Origin: Onchidella celtica
Taxonomy: Eukaryota; Mollusca; Gastropoda; Systellommatophora; Onchidiidae
Assembly (NCBI GenBank): GCA_963931925.1
Contig: OZ007567.1
Span: 85,677,677 to 85,741,676 of the forward strand
Length of the DNA stretch: 64,000 nucleotides
Direction: 5' to 3'
In this document: positions 11,376 to 24,254 of the stretch, piece by piece
Layout: each line of letters opens with the position of its first letter
Numbering within the stretch: the first letter of the stretch is position 1
The notes under the pieces: model-generated
The model's input: only the letters and a program-made list of their open reading frames with translations
What the model was told of the DNA's origin: nothing
Databases searched by the model: none
Translations under genes and position numbers: made by a program

Positions 11376-12100
11376 ATACTAATAAAAGTGAAACTTTACG
11401 ACAATTGCAGCGCGCTTTTCGCTACTCCTCCGTTAATGCTGATTTGGTGGCCCTCAGATTTTATACAGGGCTTAGTATAGACCGTGGTCGTGTCCCCGGC
11501 ACAGAAAAAACAAAAATAATTAATAACTCGCAGAACGTTTGTATTAGTTTCTAGGCTGGGACACATTGGCGTTCGGTCTATTTTTTCGGCAAATTAATGT
11601 AACTAAGATTGGTTCCGGTGTCTGTATCACACTCACAAAACAACTTCCGGTTAGGACTGGTTTGAAATGATGAGATTGAGTTCTAAGACTATCAAGTATG
11701 AAACTTTGTGTGTTCTCAATGTGCCTCGACTAGGAAAGAGAATGGGTCTGGAATTGGGAGATTGACGCTGCAGGGCCAAAAGTACAGGTTTGTGTTTTCA
11801 ATATGCCTAGGAAAATATTATAATATTTCTTTTCCATTAACACATGATGTTATCACTTCCTGCGATGTGCAAACAAACTAACCCGTGCGCAAATCATAGC
11901 CATAATTTGACGGGTGCTGGCGGGACGCGCAGGACGTCAGTGCGCAAAGGGAGAGCAGTAAAACTTATCTAAAAACAAACAAACAAACAAAAATAAAATA
12001 AAGCTAAAGGAACAGGCAAAATGAAGCAGGTCCATAATAATCACCCAGAACTGAAACTAATAAATCGATTTATCCCGGGCAGGGCCGGGAACTCAGCTAG
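11376..12100 (+). mobile_element. Non-autonomous Helitron, about 725 bp
   Basis: The left end TATACTAATAAAAGTGAAAC lies directly in the (TTA)n tail of the preceding element. The right end is hairpin CCCGG-GCAGGG-CCGGG, AACTCAG, CTAG, then host T. The body is about 90% or more identical by eye to the copies at 16055 and 44119. The 5' TC dinucleotide is blurred here. No transposase is encoded. Confidence 0.88.
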
Positions 12101-13107
12101 TAATTTATAAATGGCATGACTTTCCATATAGTTTTTCTTTAGGGGCGGAGGTTGGTGGGTGTGGAGTGGGTTTTAATTGGGGTAACCCGAGATTGATACA
12201 AGTTCCGTTTTTCCGCCCCAAAAGGGTAGAATTTCTCTCGTTTACCACGAGAATCTACGAGAAACTGTTTGTTAACTGAACTTGTGATTTATGGCCTCGG
12301 AACTATGGACGTCATTATTAGTCATGTTTTTAGTTTCCCCGGAGTTTACTCAGTCTATGCTTGTGCCATTACTCGGCGGAAAAGTACCTTCAGCATGATT
12401 TATAGTTTGTGAAGGAGAGGAAGTTTAGGAAACTCCGAAGATCTATCTTGTTAGAACACATGATTCTGAATGTACTAAACAAGTGTAGTCCAGGTATTAG
12501 ACTTCAGTTCAAAGAAGAGAAAGAGAAGATTCGGACATCAAAGGTAATAATTTAGTGTTAGGTTGAACTAAAATTGTCGGACAGGAGAGTAAAAACTGAT
12601 TTATGGTTTCTTTGACTTCAGAATAGATTATTTAACAAGCTTGTTTAAACTTGTGGGTGAAAAATGAAACAAAAAAAACAACAACAAAAAATTCTTCATG
12701 TGATTATTTTAATTTTTCTGAAACTTCTTGGTGGGGCAAGACAAGATATTAAAATCCATAGCATTAACTCCTTGACATCCATCGCCCCGTTGGTTTTGGT
12801 AAGTAATGCTTATTGCCTCAGATCGAACTATGGAGGAATACAGCTAACACTGTGAGAAAAGGGTTCAGGTTTTTTTTTCTTACACGTATTTGCTTCAGCT
12901 CTTGAAATATCTGTTATTAAACTATTTGTCTTTGACCCTAAAAATGGTAGAGAATAATTATGGCATGCCCGTATCCCCCCTCCCCCACTGCCCCCTCTGC
13001 CCCCTCTCCACCACTTAGTTTTGTGCATGTGTCTGAATTTTTAACACAATTCTCTGTTATGCTGCACTCGCATCGTAGGCGCGCCGCATTAAAAAATCAG
13101 ATGCGTA
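12101..13107. other. Unassigned DNA
   Basis: A C-rich stretch at about 12973-13012 (CCCC(T) clusters). No gene or element end recognised. Confidence 0.5.
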
Positions 13108-13205
13108 CACATGCGAAAGACACGAGTACATTACAGAGTCACGAGGAACACGAGACTAGGACGAGACTGCAACACGACAGCAAGTCACATCTGCACACCT
13201 GTCTT
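13108..13205 (+). repeat. Dispersed repeat fragment (pair with 38677-38764)
   Basis: Contains ACACGAGTAC and, about 50 bp on, GACGAGACTGCAA. The minus strand at 38.7 kb carries the same landmarks in the same order (ACACGAGTACG, ACAAGACTGCAATA). Identity is roughly 70%, so this is an old repeat of unknown class. Confidence 0.45.
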
Positions 13206-13229
13206 TAAATGCTGGTGTGTAAGGTGGGT

Positions 13230-13231
<2 letters not shown>

Positions 13232-13304
<73 letters not shown>

Positions 13305-13316
13305 ACACACACACAA
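13232..13316. repeat. (CA)n microsatellite
   Basis: More than 30 uninterrupted CA units, then CGCA-interrupted units. Confidence 0.97.
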
Positions 13317-13802
13317 AATACTTTAGCAGCGTGTGTTACGAGCCAATTAATTCAGGGGCGTATCTCTTTGTGAACACAGCGGACGGTTCCTAAGCCTTCC
13401 CAGATCAGCATTTATCAGCATTTACAATGATTAGGCATGGCGTGAGCAACATCACTTTGTAGGACGACTCGCTGTGGAGTAATAAGGTCAAGTCTCTTGA
13501 ACCAACGAAGTCTGAATTCAGGACGAATACAGGCGATTTGTACAAACGATAACGATAGCTACAGTATGACATACTTCTCGGTCATAACACACAAAGCTCA
13601 TTTGAACTTAAGAGATAGGTCTTATAAAAAAAGAAAGCACAACTTTCAGAATTTGCAAACGGCAAGGCTTAGTGTAGACCCCAGGGGAAAAGCCGACTAT
13701 GAGCTTGCTGACAAGTCAGCGCCTATAATGCAAATTCATGTAAAGAGAGAAAGCAGAAAATCACATCATGTGAATCAAAATGGCCTCTTTGTCTGATTTA
13801 AG
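13317..13802. other. Unassigned DNA
   Basis: A 99-codon plus-strand frame (13497-13796) has no recognisable motif. Nothing else was seen. Confidence 0.45.
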
Positions 13803-13977
13803 CTGAATTTTCATGTGTACGGAAACGGAAACGGCAAAAAAATCCCTCATATAGTAAAAAGAAAGAGTGTTTCCGTGTGTACGGAAACGGCATGCGGAAA
13901 TATGCTTCTGTTTCATCACTTGAAGCCTCTTTGACGTTTCCGTTGCCGTTTCCGTTTCCTTATACACGAGAACCCAG
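13803..13977. mobile_element. Fold-back MITE rich in GGAAAC motifs
   Basis: The left arm GTGTACGGAAACGGAAACGG (from 13815) is mirrored by the right arm CCGTTTCCGTTTCCTTATAC (from 13947). The middle holds a second perfect inverted repeat (GTTTCCGT-GTGT-ACGGAAAC near 13869). It has no coding capacity and no clear target duplication. Confidence 0.65.
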
Positions 13978-14371
13978 ATTAAGAATGTTCATAATTGCTG
14001 GACGGCGCTCTTCCAAACTTAAGAAGAGAAGACTCGGTGTTCACAATATAAACAAAGACAGAAACGATTTAAGTAGATATCATCACCTCTTATGTCAATT
14101 CAAAATCTAGATCTATTTTGGGAAGTTTAATTCATACACCAGAATGAATCTGAAGACATTTCAGTACGTTTTAAGTCGAACCCAGACTGATCAAAAGCAT
14201 GGTGCAAATGGCACGCCAATTTAATGCAGCTCATCATTACGTTGAGGGAAAGTAAAACTGTCAACGTTCAAAACAGACGTTAATTTATAACAAATGAAAG
14301 CTGTCGGTATTTATGTAAACTCTACCAAAAACGAGTGTCACACAGTATAAGAGCCCGAAGACAATAGCTCC
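13978..14371. other. Unassigned DNA
   Basis: Nothing recognised. Confidence 0.45.
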
Positions 14372-14566
14372 GGTTTTGTTTGAGTTTCGTCTCGCTTTCT
14401 GTAGTTTTGTCGAATGACGCCAGTCACGACGAAAGCGGACGCATTGTGCGCGCTAAAAAGCACACTGGAGGTTTTTGACATCTTCCCGGCTTTTCGGAGA
14501 GTCGGGCCTAACGTCATTCGGCAGAACTACAGAAAACGAGCCGAAAGCAAAACGAAATCGAACCAC
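14372..14566. mobile_element. Inverted-repeat element, about 195 bp
   Basis: The left arm contains TTTCTGTAGTTTTGTCGAAT (from 14397). The right arm contains its inverse ATTCGGCAGAACTACAGAAA (about 14516-14535). Similarity extends outward through GTTTCG-like sequence for about 50 bp per arm, around a GC-rich spacer of about 95 bp. This is MITE-like and unclassified. Confidence 0.6.
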
Positions 14567-14615
14567 AGTGTCTGGGATCTGAAACAGTGAACACAATCAA
14601 CGGATCACCACCTCT

Positions 14616-14784
14616 CAGGGGTGAAGCAGAATAAGGCTGCTGTAGGCGCCAGACTGGTGGCTCGCCGCCCATCACACTAATACACGCGGTGCGAGCAGTG
14701 CCTAGTATACTGGTGTGATGCATAATTTATGGGGAGCAAGCCAGAAGTCTGGCGGCTACGTCAGCATTGGTCTCTTTCACCCCT
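14616..14784. mobile_element. Fold-back MITE family FB-B, copy 1
   Basis: The arms start CAGGGGTGAAGCAGA (14616) and end TCTCTTTCACCCCT (14784), and are inverted over about 55 bp each (GCGCCAGACTGGTGGCT against AGCCAGAAGTCTGGCGG). The same arm sequence, with AGGGGTAAG at the tip, forms the element at 38384-38573. The arms here are more diverged, so this is the older or more decayed copy. Confidence 0.7.
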
Positions 14785-14956
14785 AAAGGTAAAGGCCGAA
14801 GAAAAAGAAAGGCGCGTTGATGCCATTGGATTGGTGGTACAAAATGAAACAGTTTGACAAGCTGTATTTTTTCTTTTTTTGAAACTCAGAATGCAAGAAT
14901 CAGTTAAGCTTGAGTAAATGTTTCAGTGAGAAATTAACTGTAATGCTACCACTAAG

Positions 14957-15208
14957 CCTAGTCAAACGATACAATGAAACACAAACGAAAAGGGAAGGCA
15001 GAAAAATGTCCAACAGCTGTTTCCGAAATATCGGCCATTTTCTGTCTTCCATTTTAGTTTGCATTTCATTGTATCGTTTGGGTATTATTTCTTACGCCAG
15101 ACTTTGCTACATACAACTTTTTCTTTTTGACAGTTTTTGTCTTTGCTCTAAGCCTTGCTGCGATCCCACAGTTTTTCTGTGGTTTTTATAATATTTTGTC
15201 AATACCGC
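14957..15208. repeat. Fold-back element, family FB-A copy 2
   Basis: It carries the family's arm as CTTTGCTACATACAACTTTT (15105 on) and the flank CTAAGCCTTGCTGCGATCC. An inner inverted repeat pairs AAACGATACAATGAAACACA (14963 on) with TGCATTTCATTGTATCGTTT (15060 on). The left outer arm appears missing. Confidence 0.65.
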
Positions 15209-16054
15209 AAAGCCTAGGCATACGCCAACTGAGTTGATCGGCCGACTAGTTGGAAAGAAAACAACAACAACAAAAAACCCGCGCTAGATCTCCAAGTCTC
15301 TGATTAACATTTATCTGAACATAATCGAGTTTCGAGTTGTACGTGTGCTCGCCGTACACGAATGAGAAACTGTATATAACAATAACAAATCTCAACCACT
15401 GAACTGCTTAAAGCCCACTTCGATCCTTGAAGACATCCACAACACAATAATGATAACATTTGGTATTCCCGTCATTGATGCCTTTCCGTCGCTCAAGGCA
15501 AATGACATAGTCGCTGTAACAATATGTTATAGAAACTAACAGAACAAGTCAACTTTTCTGGAGCGTGTGGTCAATACAAACTCCAGATTCCTCGTTAACT
15601 TTGTTTGAAAACCTCGAAGAGGCTAAGAGAGGACCAACGGGCTTAAGTCATCATGCTATAAAGGAATTAAAGTCTCCAGTGTAATCATAAAAGGCTTTTT
15701 AATCGCGGAGCGTTAAATTTTACGAAATATCATATTGCATATAAAGACAAAAAGGTGCACATGGATATTTTTTCTAAAAAGTTCTTGAAGTTCGTTATAT
15801 TTTCAATGCTTTCGTTGACTTTGCAAATTTGAGCCACAACTGTGTTGAACCAGTGGTTGAACAGAAGAAAGTGTTCCAACGTTTTGAACTGGAAGAAAAA
15901 AAGACGCATTTTCTTCGAGTAGAATTAAAAAGTATGATGGGAAATTTCGTTCTGCACATCAATTTACATATTGGGATCGAAACTCAACTTTAAAAATCAG
16001 ATCTTTATATTCCCTGAGTCCGAGGGTCAACTAGTACAAATAATAACAATAATA
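15209..16054. other. Unassigned DNA
   Basis: Nothing recognised. AT-rich. Confidence 0.5.
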
Positions 16055-16779
16055 TCTATATTAATAAAAGTGAAACCTTACGACAATTGCAGCGCGCCTT
16101 TCGCTACTCCTCTCTTAATGCTGATTCGGTGGCCCTCAGATTTTATACAACGCTTAGTATAGACTGTCGTCGTGTCCCCGGCACAGAAAATAAAAAAATA
16201 ATTAATAACTCGCAGAACGTTGGTCCTAGTTTCTAGGTTGCGACACATTGGCGTTCGGTCTATCTTTTCGGCAAATTAATGTAACTAAGATTGGTTCCGG
16301 TATAGACTGTATCACACTCACAAAACAACTTCCGGTTAGGACTGGTTTGAATGATGAGATTGAGTTTTAAGACGATCAAGTATAAAACTTTATGTGTTCT
16401 CAATGTGCCTAGACTGGGAAAAAGAAAGGGTCTGGAATTGGGAGATTGACGCTGCAGGGCCAAAAGTACAAGTTTGTGTTTTCAATATTATTCCTAGGAA
16501 AATACATTTCTTTTCCATTAACACATGACGTTATCACTTCCTGCGATATGCAAACAAACTAACCCATGTGCAAATCATAGCCATTTATTTTGACAGATGC
16601 TGGCGGGACGCGCAGGACGTGAACGCGCAAAGGGAGAGCAGTAAAACGTATCTAAAAACATACAAACAAAAATAAAATAAAGCTAAAGGAACAGGCAAAA
16701 TGAAGCAGGTCCATAATAATCACCCAGAACTGAAACTAATAAATCGATTTATCCCGGGCAGGGCCGGGAACTCAGCTAG
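16055..16779 (+). mobile_element. Non-autonomous Helitron, 725 bp, complete
   Basis: The 5' end A|TCTATATTAATAAAAGTG (16055) and the 3' hairpin CCCGG-GCAGGG-CCGGG, AACTCAG, CTAG|T (16779) are both intact. This makes it the clearest reference copy of the family, also seen at 7710, 11376 and (reversed) 44119. No transposase frame is present. It would depend on a Rep/helicase made elsewhere. Confidence 0.93.
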
Positions 16780-19700
16780 TTAGTAATAATTATAGCCGTC
16801 TTAGACGCCCTTTCCACCTTTCTGTACACCTGTGTAGACTGTTTACCATGAACTAACAGAGCACAGGAAAGTCATTTGAATGGTACAAAGGCAATGGACG
16901 CTGTTGGCCGAAGTGCACCTGGGTCATCAGTTATATTGGGAAACAGATAATGGGGGCTTAATAATCATAATTCCGATGTATGAAACCTTCACTTGATTGA
17001 AGGTTATGAATTGGTTATACGGAAGAAGGAGCTTACAAAGAGAAACATACTGACAGCTGCATGTTAAACTATCGTAACTCGCCGTTTTTCAAAATTGAGA
17101 TATTTGGCATACTGGCAGCCTTTGACAGATTTTAGCTTGTTCTATAAGTTCGGGATTAAATTCTGAAATCTTATTTTATATGGATAAAATCAACACAAAT
17201 CTCCCTCCCAAGCCCTCATCAGTAGGAACTCTCTGCTCTGTCTTACTCTAACTCTTCAGGCGCCTGACGAAACAGCTCTTTTGAAGGCTAGGAAGAAGAA
17301 CAAGGAGAAAAACAGAAGGAAAGGAAGAACACTATGGAAGAAAAGGAAGCATTGAATATAAGAAACCTGCTCTCTCAGACTCTTTCATTGATAATGAGCC
17401 ATGGTAGTAATTAATTTAACCCAACAAGAAGGGACAGTTTGCAACCACCGGAAAATCGAATGTAATGAGATATGTAATGCTTTGCTATATGCCTTCAGCG
17501 GGTAAAAAGAAATATTTAATGAAGACTTATTTGCATCATATAATCTTTTGGCCTCCGATACATCTTTCCGTTTCGCGGATAACCCAGAAACCACACTACT
17601 TGTGTACTGTTTTAGCTGTAGGTATGGTAAACTGTCCGAGCATTTTCCAGCTTTACCTGATAATGAAGCTTACTACGGTGTGCCTACACGGTATAGCCAT
17701 TTCCACCACCAGCATCGACATAATGTCCTCATTTTCACCATCATTTATGATACAGATGTCCATGAAAGAGAACAGTGTTAATTATTTATATATCAGTCAT
17801 CATCAGCAATATCTTTATCACTATCGCCATCTGCATAATCTCTATCCTCACCGTAACAGCATCTTCAGCATCATCGAGGTGAACAATCTTGCTGACATGA
17901 TAAGCTGGCTTTTGCCATCGGTAGCCACACTGAAAGGCAATTTTACACTGATGACTAATGTTTTTCAATGTGTTGGAAATGCTATTCTCTACAGTAAATT
18001 TGTTGACATCTGAGGTGGAAAGGATATGTACGGTGAAGATAACAGAGTCTTAGAATAACTGGTTATGTGACTCATAGAATTCAAAAGAAACCAGATGTAC
18101 AATGTCGAAACGGTTCACGGAAAAAGAAACGCAGAGAAAGAACGAGAGGAAGAGTTGAGAGTCTTGGAAGACCTTGAACAGGACAGACTGAAGATAGTGT
18201 TTTACCATTAGCAAGTAAATTACTATCTACTTGAGTAGTGCCAACGGATATAATCTAGTAGCAGGTCGTACACAAGAGGAAGATGTTTTAGTGCGAAGTG
18301 AACTCACTTCTGTGAAAAGCTGTCATTTACCGTGCTTGACAGAAAGGGCCATGAATTGAGATAATAGTTGTATATTGGGGAAAGCGCTGAAAGCCAGCAC
18401 TGAGCAAAAAAAAAACAAAAAACAAAAGAAGATAAAACCAGAGAAAGAAAACCTGAAGCTAGTTGATTTACTAAGTAGATAGACGTTTGATAAGTAGATA
18501 GGTGGCTATACTGACAGATATATAGTCAGACAGACAGCTAGAAAAGCAGGTCTTTAGACAGATGTACACAGACGTACTTACAAAAACGTTTGTATAATCC
18601 AGGCATAGGTAAACTCAATGCCTGTCCGTGGAGAGTAATATCCACAATATAGACGATAATTTCCCCAGAAACGAACCTGATCGTTTAGACTCAAACTCCT
18701 TGCCTATTAATTAAAGCACGTATCTACGGGAATTCGTCGATGAGAAGGAAGCAGTGGTGTCGGTCTTAGCTTGTTGACACGGGCGGAATCTGGTTTCGAT
18801 ATCTGATATTATGTCCTGGTTATAAAAAATCCCTGGACGTAAACATTGTCTGTGACGTCAGTGCAGCATGCCCAGCGCCTATCCAATCATTTTGTTTACT
18901 TACTCGGCCTGACAACATAAAACCACTCCTGGAAGATTGACCCGGTCTAAGTGTATGATCTGTGGCAGACAGAGGGTAAAACCGGCTGCTTGGGTTACGA
19001 CAGCCAACCCCAGGGCAACCCATCAGTATGAAATGTAATTACTAACATCCGGGGATCCAGGCCTTGCAGTTCCCGGGGAACCAGTGCGGCCCTCTTTCAT
19101 TTTGTCTTTGACCTACTAACGATTTGATTTCCCTTCGGCGAAAGGTAGGGGAAAATGAATGAGTCAATGCTTAAATTTTGTTTCTTGGATTCTGGTAGAC
19201 CCACTTTATAGTCGTTCAGTATAAATGTTGTTGTCTTCGACTCATGTATCCCTCGTGAGCTGTTAGCGTCAGAATGGTCAGGTCTCTGTAATTAGTTATC
19301 TTTTATCATAACATGGTTTTGGACATTTTATTTGATGCCCTGACATTGAAATTCAGTGTCTTATTTTAGTAAGTGCCCTATAGTTTCACGATTGAGGGCT
19401 GGTTTCTGCTTAGGTAACTTTTTCCTAGATGATTATAGGTTTGTTTTCTTCCCCCGTGAACTTCAGAAAGAGCATTTTTGTGTATGTCCGAGCAGCTGGT
19501 ATACTCAGTACATTATAATGTGCGTCTGTGACAGACTTGTGTTTGGCTTCAGAAATTTAAAGTTCTAATGTCTAACAGCTGATTGTGTCCTGGTAAACTT
19601 GAGGCAAAATAACCAGGCCACCATCAGTTTGGCAAATTTCATGAAAACTGTTATGAAAAGAATTAAGTCTCAATAAACAGGTCAGGGGGAGCAATTCGCG

Positions 19701-20527
19701 GGTACTGGAGAAACTCAGAGATCAGCGACTTTTCTTGAACAGATCATGTTTGCTCTTTATTCATCTAGGTAAGGTGAACTCTAACCAAAGAATTTATAAT
19801 GCTTCATACTTCCATTGTACATCTGGGATCTGAATAAATGGGAAAGGTGCCGATAGCCAGCAAACTACCTCTAAACTCCCCTCCCCCCCCCCCCCCCCAA
19901 GGCAGATCAGGAATACATTTGATAAGATTTTCGCACTGTCAAGCTATGGAATGGTCTTGAGTTTCACGACCAAGTGTAATGAAATGGAATTTGCAGGGAA
20001 CTTGAAGCGAAACATTAGGGGTAATTCTGTTCCCAATCTCCATAGCTGACGGCATGTTTCGTCTCAATATTTGCGCAGCTGTACTGGCAATAGAAACCTT
20101 TCAGGAGGGTATTGTGAAATGCATGAGGTCACACTGCAATTTACTGATTGAACTTTCGATCAAGCATCAAAACTGACGTGGATCTAAAAATATATCTTAC
20201 CTCAGTAATGTTGAAGGTAGTTCAGCTGAGTTCGGCATCAATATTTTCTTTATGTCGGGAATGCAATGGATTTTGCACGACTGTACACAAGAGCAAAGGC
20301 TATGGTGTCTGTCACTTGAACGAGACCAGAAATTTAAAATCGAAGATAATAGTAAATTGGCAGTAAACAAAAGGGAAAAAGTACCAAATTATTAGATTTG
20401 ATGAACTAGATGATATTGTGAAGTTATTTTAAACTTTCATATTTTCCGTACTTTGTCAAACCAAAGATCTACAATTGTCCTCGTGCCTTTGGTCCACCTT
20501 TAATTTAGCTTTTGCTTGAGACATTAT
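16780..20527. other. Unassigned DNA, 3.7 kb
   Basis: The longest frame (182 codons, 17465-18013, plus) has low-complexity, His/Ile/Leu-rich content and no motif, and it overlaps other equally long frames. I take it as chance. A CRE-like TGACGTCA (about 18853) and a CCAAT motif (about 18884) occur without a recognisable exon. A 16-C run lies at 19883-19898. Confidence 0.45.
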
Positions 20528-20700
20528 CTGGCGGATCTACTGTGAAACTAATGAAGCGTAAATCTCATGACCCCTAATCCCCGAAATGCCCTGAAGAAAC
20601 ATAATGAGCAAATTTTGGATGTTGCCCCATTTTTGCTGGTTGCAAAGGGGCTCCATAACAGTTCAAGCTTTAGGGTCCCAAAAATGTAGGTCCACCACTG
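20528..20700 (-). mobile_element. hAT-type MITE, diverged second copy
   Basis: On the minus strand it begins CAGTGGTGGACCTACATTTT and ends GTAGATCCGCCAG, matching the 5711-5894 element throughout in the opposite orientation. The left tip is damaged and no target duplication survives. Confidence 0.85.
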
Positions 20701-23700
20701 CACAGTGTGAAATTTCATACCGGAACCGTAAAACGTCTCTCTGTACTAGTGCAAGGTGATTTCTGTACATTTTCCGACTTTGTTAAATCAACAGATTGTG
20801 TAATCAGACAAAGTATGTAACATCACAGTGTAAACCTGAAGCACTGATGTTGGCTAAGTTCACGACGGCAATGGTAATTCTTAACCTTTTTCATGGGGTT
20901 TTAATGACATCTTGAGTGTACGAAAATTTAGTCAGTTAAATGCATTTTTTTCATTCCGTCAGTGCCGCCCACATGCTGTGTTTCGTGTAGCCTTTGATGT
21001 AGCCCGAATGTATCAAATTCAGAATATTGTTTCATATCTTTGTCAGGTTGTGAAACATTTCATTCAGATAGAATAGATATCCTCAGTTTCTATCTCCGTG
21101 GGTGAGAAGTGCTTAAATAATATAACACTTTTCCGAGCGTTGCCGCTGGGAGCAAACATGATTATATTCTGCAGCAGGAAATTGAATGATATACATGTAT
21201 ATGTATAATGTATTAGCTTCCATCAAGAATACTAAATTATAGCTTAAATAAAAATCCAGAGTAGTCCTAATTAGGTCTGTCTAGGTACAAGTGCAGAAGG
21301 ACCAGCATTGGGCAACTTGAGAAGAGATGGCAATAGACATACAATCAAGTATATTGACGAGGCGCGATTCACCCTGTCCTACGAGCAAACGAGGGGAAGG
21401 GGGTGGGGGGGGGGGGTCTCATATTTTCTACTTTATTAATTATGAACTTGCATGTCAGGGACATTTTTTTTCATTTGTCTTTCTGATTATTGCTCTCATG
21501 TGAGACTTGAGCAGCCAATGAATCTGTCACAACAGTTTTATAGCTTCAAGCATTCTTTGCTTGGATGGGGATGATTGCTAGTTATTGATTTGATGTAATC
21601 GAACATCCTGTAAAGTTTGGAATCTCTAAGGTTACCGGCTTAATACTGCCAGATCTAGTTTATTTATTTTTTTTTTTTTTCAAACAGATGTATCAGGTGG
21701 AGAAACGGTGTGAATGTGCATTAATAACACATTGTGTATAGCTATCTATGAAAACAGATTATCAAATTACATTCATTGACACCAAAAGCTTGAACAACCA
21801 AATGACACCGCCAAGTAAAATTCATAATATAGATCTCCAACCAAGAAAGCTATAACAAGGGCTATCGTGAAATTAGCGGTGTTTTCTTCCCAGCAAATGC
21901 AATTAAACAAGTCGTTATCACAGTTGCTAGAAAATTAAGTTTAAAGGTCCAGGAAAAAAAATAAAAAAAAATAAAACGAATTGAAATAAGGAGCACGATG
22001 AGGTACAGTAAACGTTTTCCAGTGTTATGTCTTGGATATCTGCTGAAGAGCAATTTTACTATGGTGGCTAAGGAAAGAGACATTGCAACAGCACCAATAT
22101 TAACAGAAACAACAACAACAACAAAAATTATAACAACCGCAAAATTAGCTCCACTAACAACTACAATAGCAACAACACCAAATCGACAACAATAGCACAA
22201 AAGAACGGTGACAGAAATTGATTTTCTCACTGAATATTATTTCTATGGAATCGTCAATGAAAATCGTGCATAATAGAATATATAGAGAATTATTACTGCA
22301 GTTGCTACCAGGTATCGCCCTAGAGCTCCACAGAAAATAACCGAGTTGTTTCACGGGTAATTTCAACAAATTTCACACAAACGCTTGCATAAAAATACAA
22401 ATAATGCCCTGGAGAGAGCATAATCTTAAAGAGCTCATTTAATCTGACAGCACATGCGAAGCCTCTGGCATTCTGTCATCGAGAAATATGACATTTAGTG
22501 CATGAAAACTCCGATCATATTTTAAACGTTTTTTCTCACATGGCTAACTAGTGACGCAATTGGCTGTTTCTGAGAACACGCTGTTATGATTGTAAAATTG
22601 CAATCTCAGAACGTAGGCTTTAAAAATATGTAAATCTCGCTGTCATTGTTGTTCTTGCGTTCTGTATTCCGATGATTTTGATCTTCATGAATTTAATGTG
22701 CACTGAATTTGCGGTCAGGGCTTTGGCGCTTTAAAAAAAATTATTATTATTTATGTGGAAACACAACTGTCAGAGAAAAGTGGACTAGAGAAAAAGAATG
22801 AAAATAAAAAAGAAAGTAAATGCAAGAAAATGATTCGTGAGGCTCTTTCTGTATGAGGACACATGAAAATAACATGAATCATTATGAACACTGACATGCA
22901 GGGCTATATGTCTTGATCCTAGTATGAGAAAATGGTTAAGTGTGCTTCTCTTTTACGCCAGTCCCATTTCCCAGAAGTACAATTTTCTAGAAGTGAGTGG
23001 TCAATGTATCTGTATGCGATACAGTCAAATATACAAACACCCAATTTTTATACAATAATGTCTCAAGCAATTTTCTATAGATTCGAATCGAAAGTTTGCA
23101 GGTTCGGAGTGTCAGTATCGAAATATAGCTCTTCATTTAGGAAAAATACACAAGACACAAATCTGGGTGGAATACAAATTTTGTCACACGTCAGTCAAAT
23201 TCAAATGTACAATGTCCACACATGTAGCAAATGTGAATGTAATGAAACTGCGCTGAGTTTGTCAACACAAAACTGACCAAGTGCATTCCTCATGTGATCG
23301 CATTTATTAAACAATTACAACAAGAACAACAAAGTTGTTTCTTCCGCCCCTCTCCACCAGGCTTAAAAAACAACAACAACAGAACAAAACGCTTGGCTCT
23401 AAGACACAGACATACCCGGTCGGGATAAGAACTGAAATTGATTCGTTGGATAACGCAATTTGTTTTCATTGACAATTTAGGGGGAAAAAGATTCTTCCGT
23501 ATTTCTGTTTGAGTGGGTATACATCTATGTGTGAAAAACAGCGAGAGAGACAAAGAGAAAAATGGAAGATGGAGCTTTCCACGTCCGTTCCTCTCCCAAG
23601 CATCCACTTTTATTTAAATACACTCTGGAATATTCAGGACGAGAAATTCACATCAAAATGAAATAAATGCGTGCCTGCGTGTGATTGTTTGAGGTGTCAA

Positions 23701-24195
23701 TACAGACAGGACATACACTGATGAGAGCCTGGGAGCCAGAGCTGTGTCGTATTTGTGTTACATTTGCATTGTGTACGTTCAACATTTGAATAGTTATTAA
23801 ATATTATGTTATCCGGAGAACCAAACACCAAAAACTGCTCTGACGGCCAGATCAAATTCCAACTGATTCCGTACGGGAAGAGGAAAAAATTAGCCGAAGA
23901 GTCTTTCCTGACGGTTTCACATCTGTTATATCCTGGGAACTGGCCCAAGTATAAAGGCGTTTGCAGATATCAGTGCAGAAAATCTGGGTGTTCAGACTGC
24001 AGGCAGAGCAGAGTACTCGAGCAGGCCTACACTAATGCACAGTAAAGTGATTGAACTGTAAATGTTCTCACTTGATGAGTAGATCTATACATCCTCCCAA
24101 GGCCGAGCAGACCGAGCAGAAATGAAGTCCCGCTAATTTCGAACCGCTCTGCTCTGTTATGTTCGCAGTCCGATGACATTTACCGTAACACACTC
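20701..24195. other. Unassigned DNA, 3.5 kb
   Basis: Contains a 12-G run (21405-21416), a T-run near 21668 and (AAC)n near 22108. Minus-strand (21862-22230) and plus-strand (22932-23276) frames of 114-122 codons have no recognisable domain. A TATAAAGG motif at about 23951 is followed by a weak TCAGT initiator-like site, but no gene can be attached. Confidence 0.4.
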
Positions 24196-24222
24196 TGCCC
24201 TGCCCTGCCCTGCCCTGCCCTG
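24196..24222. repeat. (TGCCC)5 pentanucleotide repeat
   Basis: Five perfect units followed by TGCTC. Confidence 0.95.
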
Positions 24223-24254
24223 CTCGCGGGTGGTTGGTCGTCGCCTCTGGTAGC

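Noticed and set aside
17465-18013. 182-codon coding sequence
   Set aside because: No motif, biased low-complexity composition, and overlapping frames of similar quality.
23949-24045. Core promoter (TATAAAGG with an initiator-like TCAGT)
   Set aside because: Spacing is shorter than usual and no exon follows. Isolated motifs are expected by chance.
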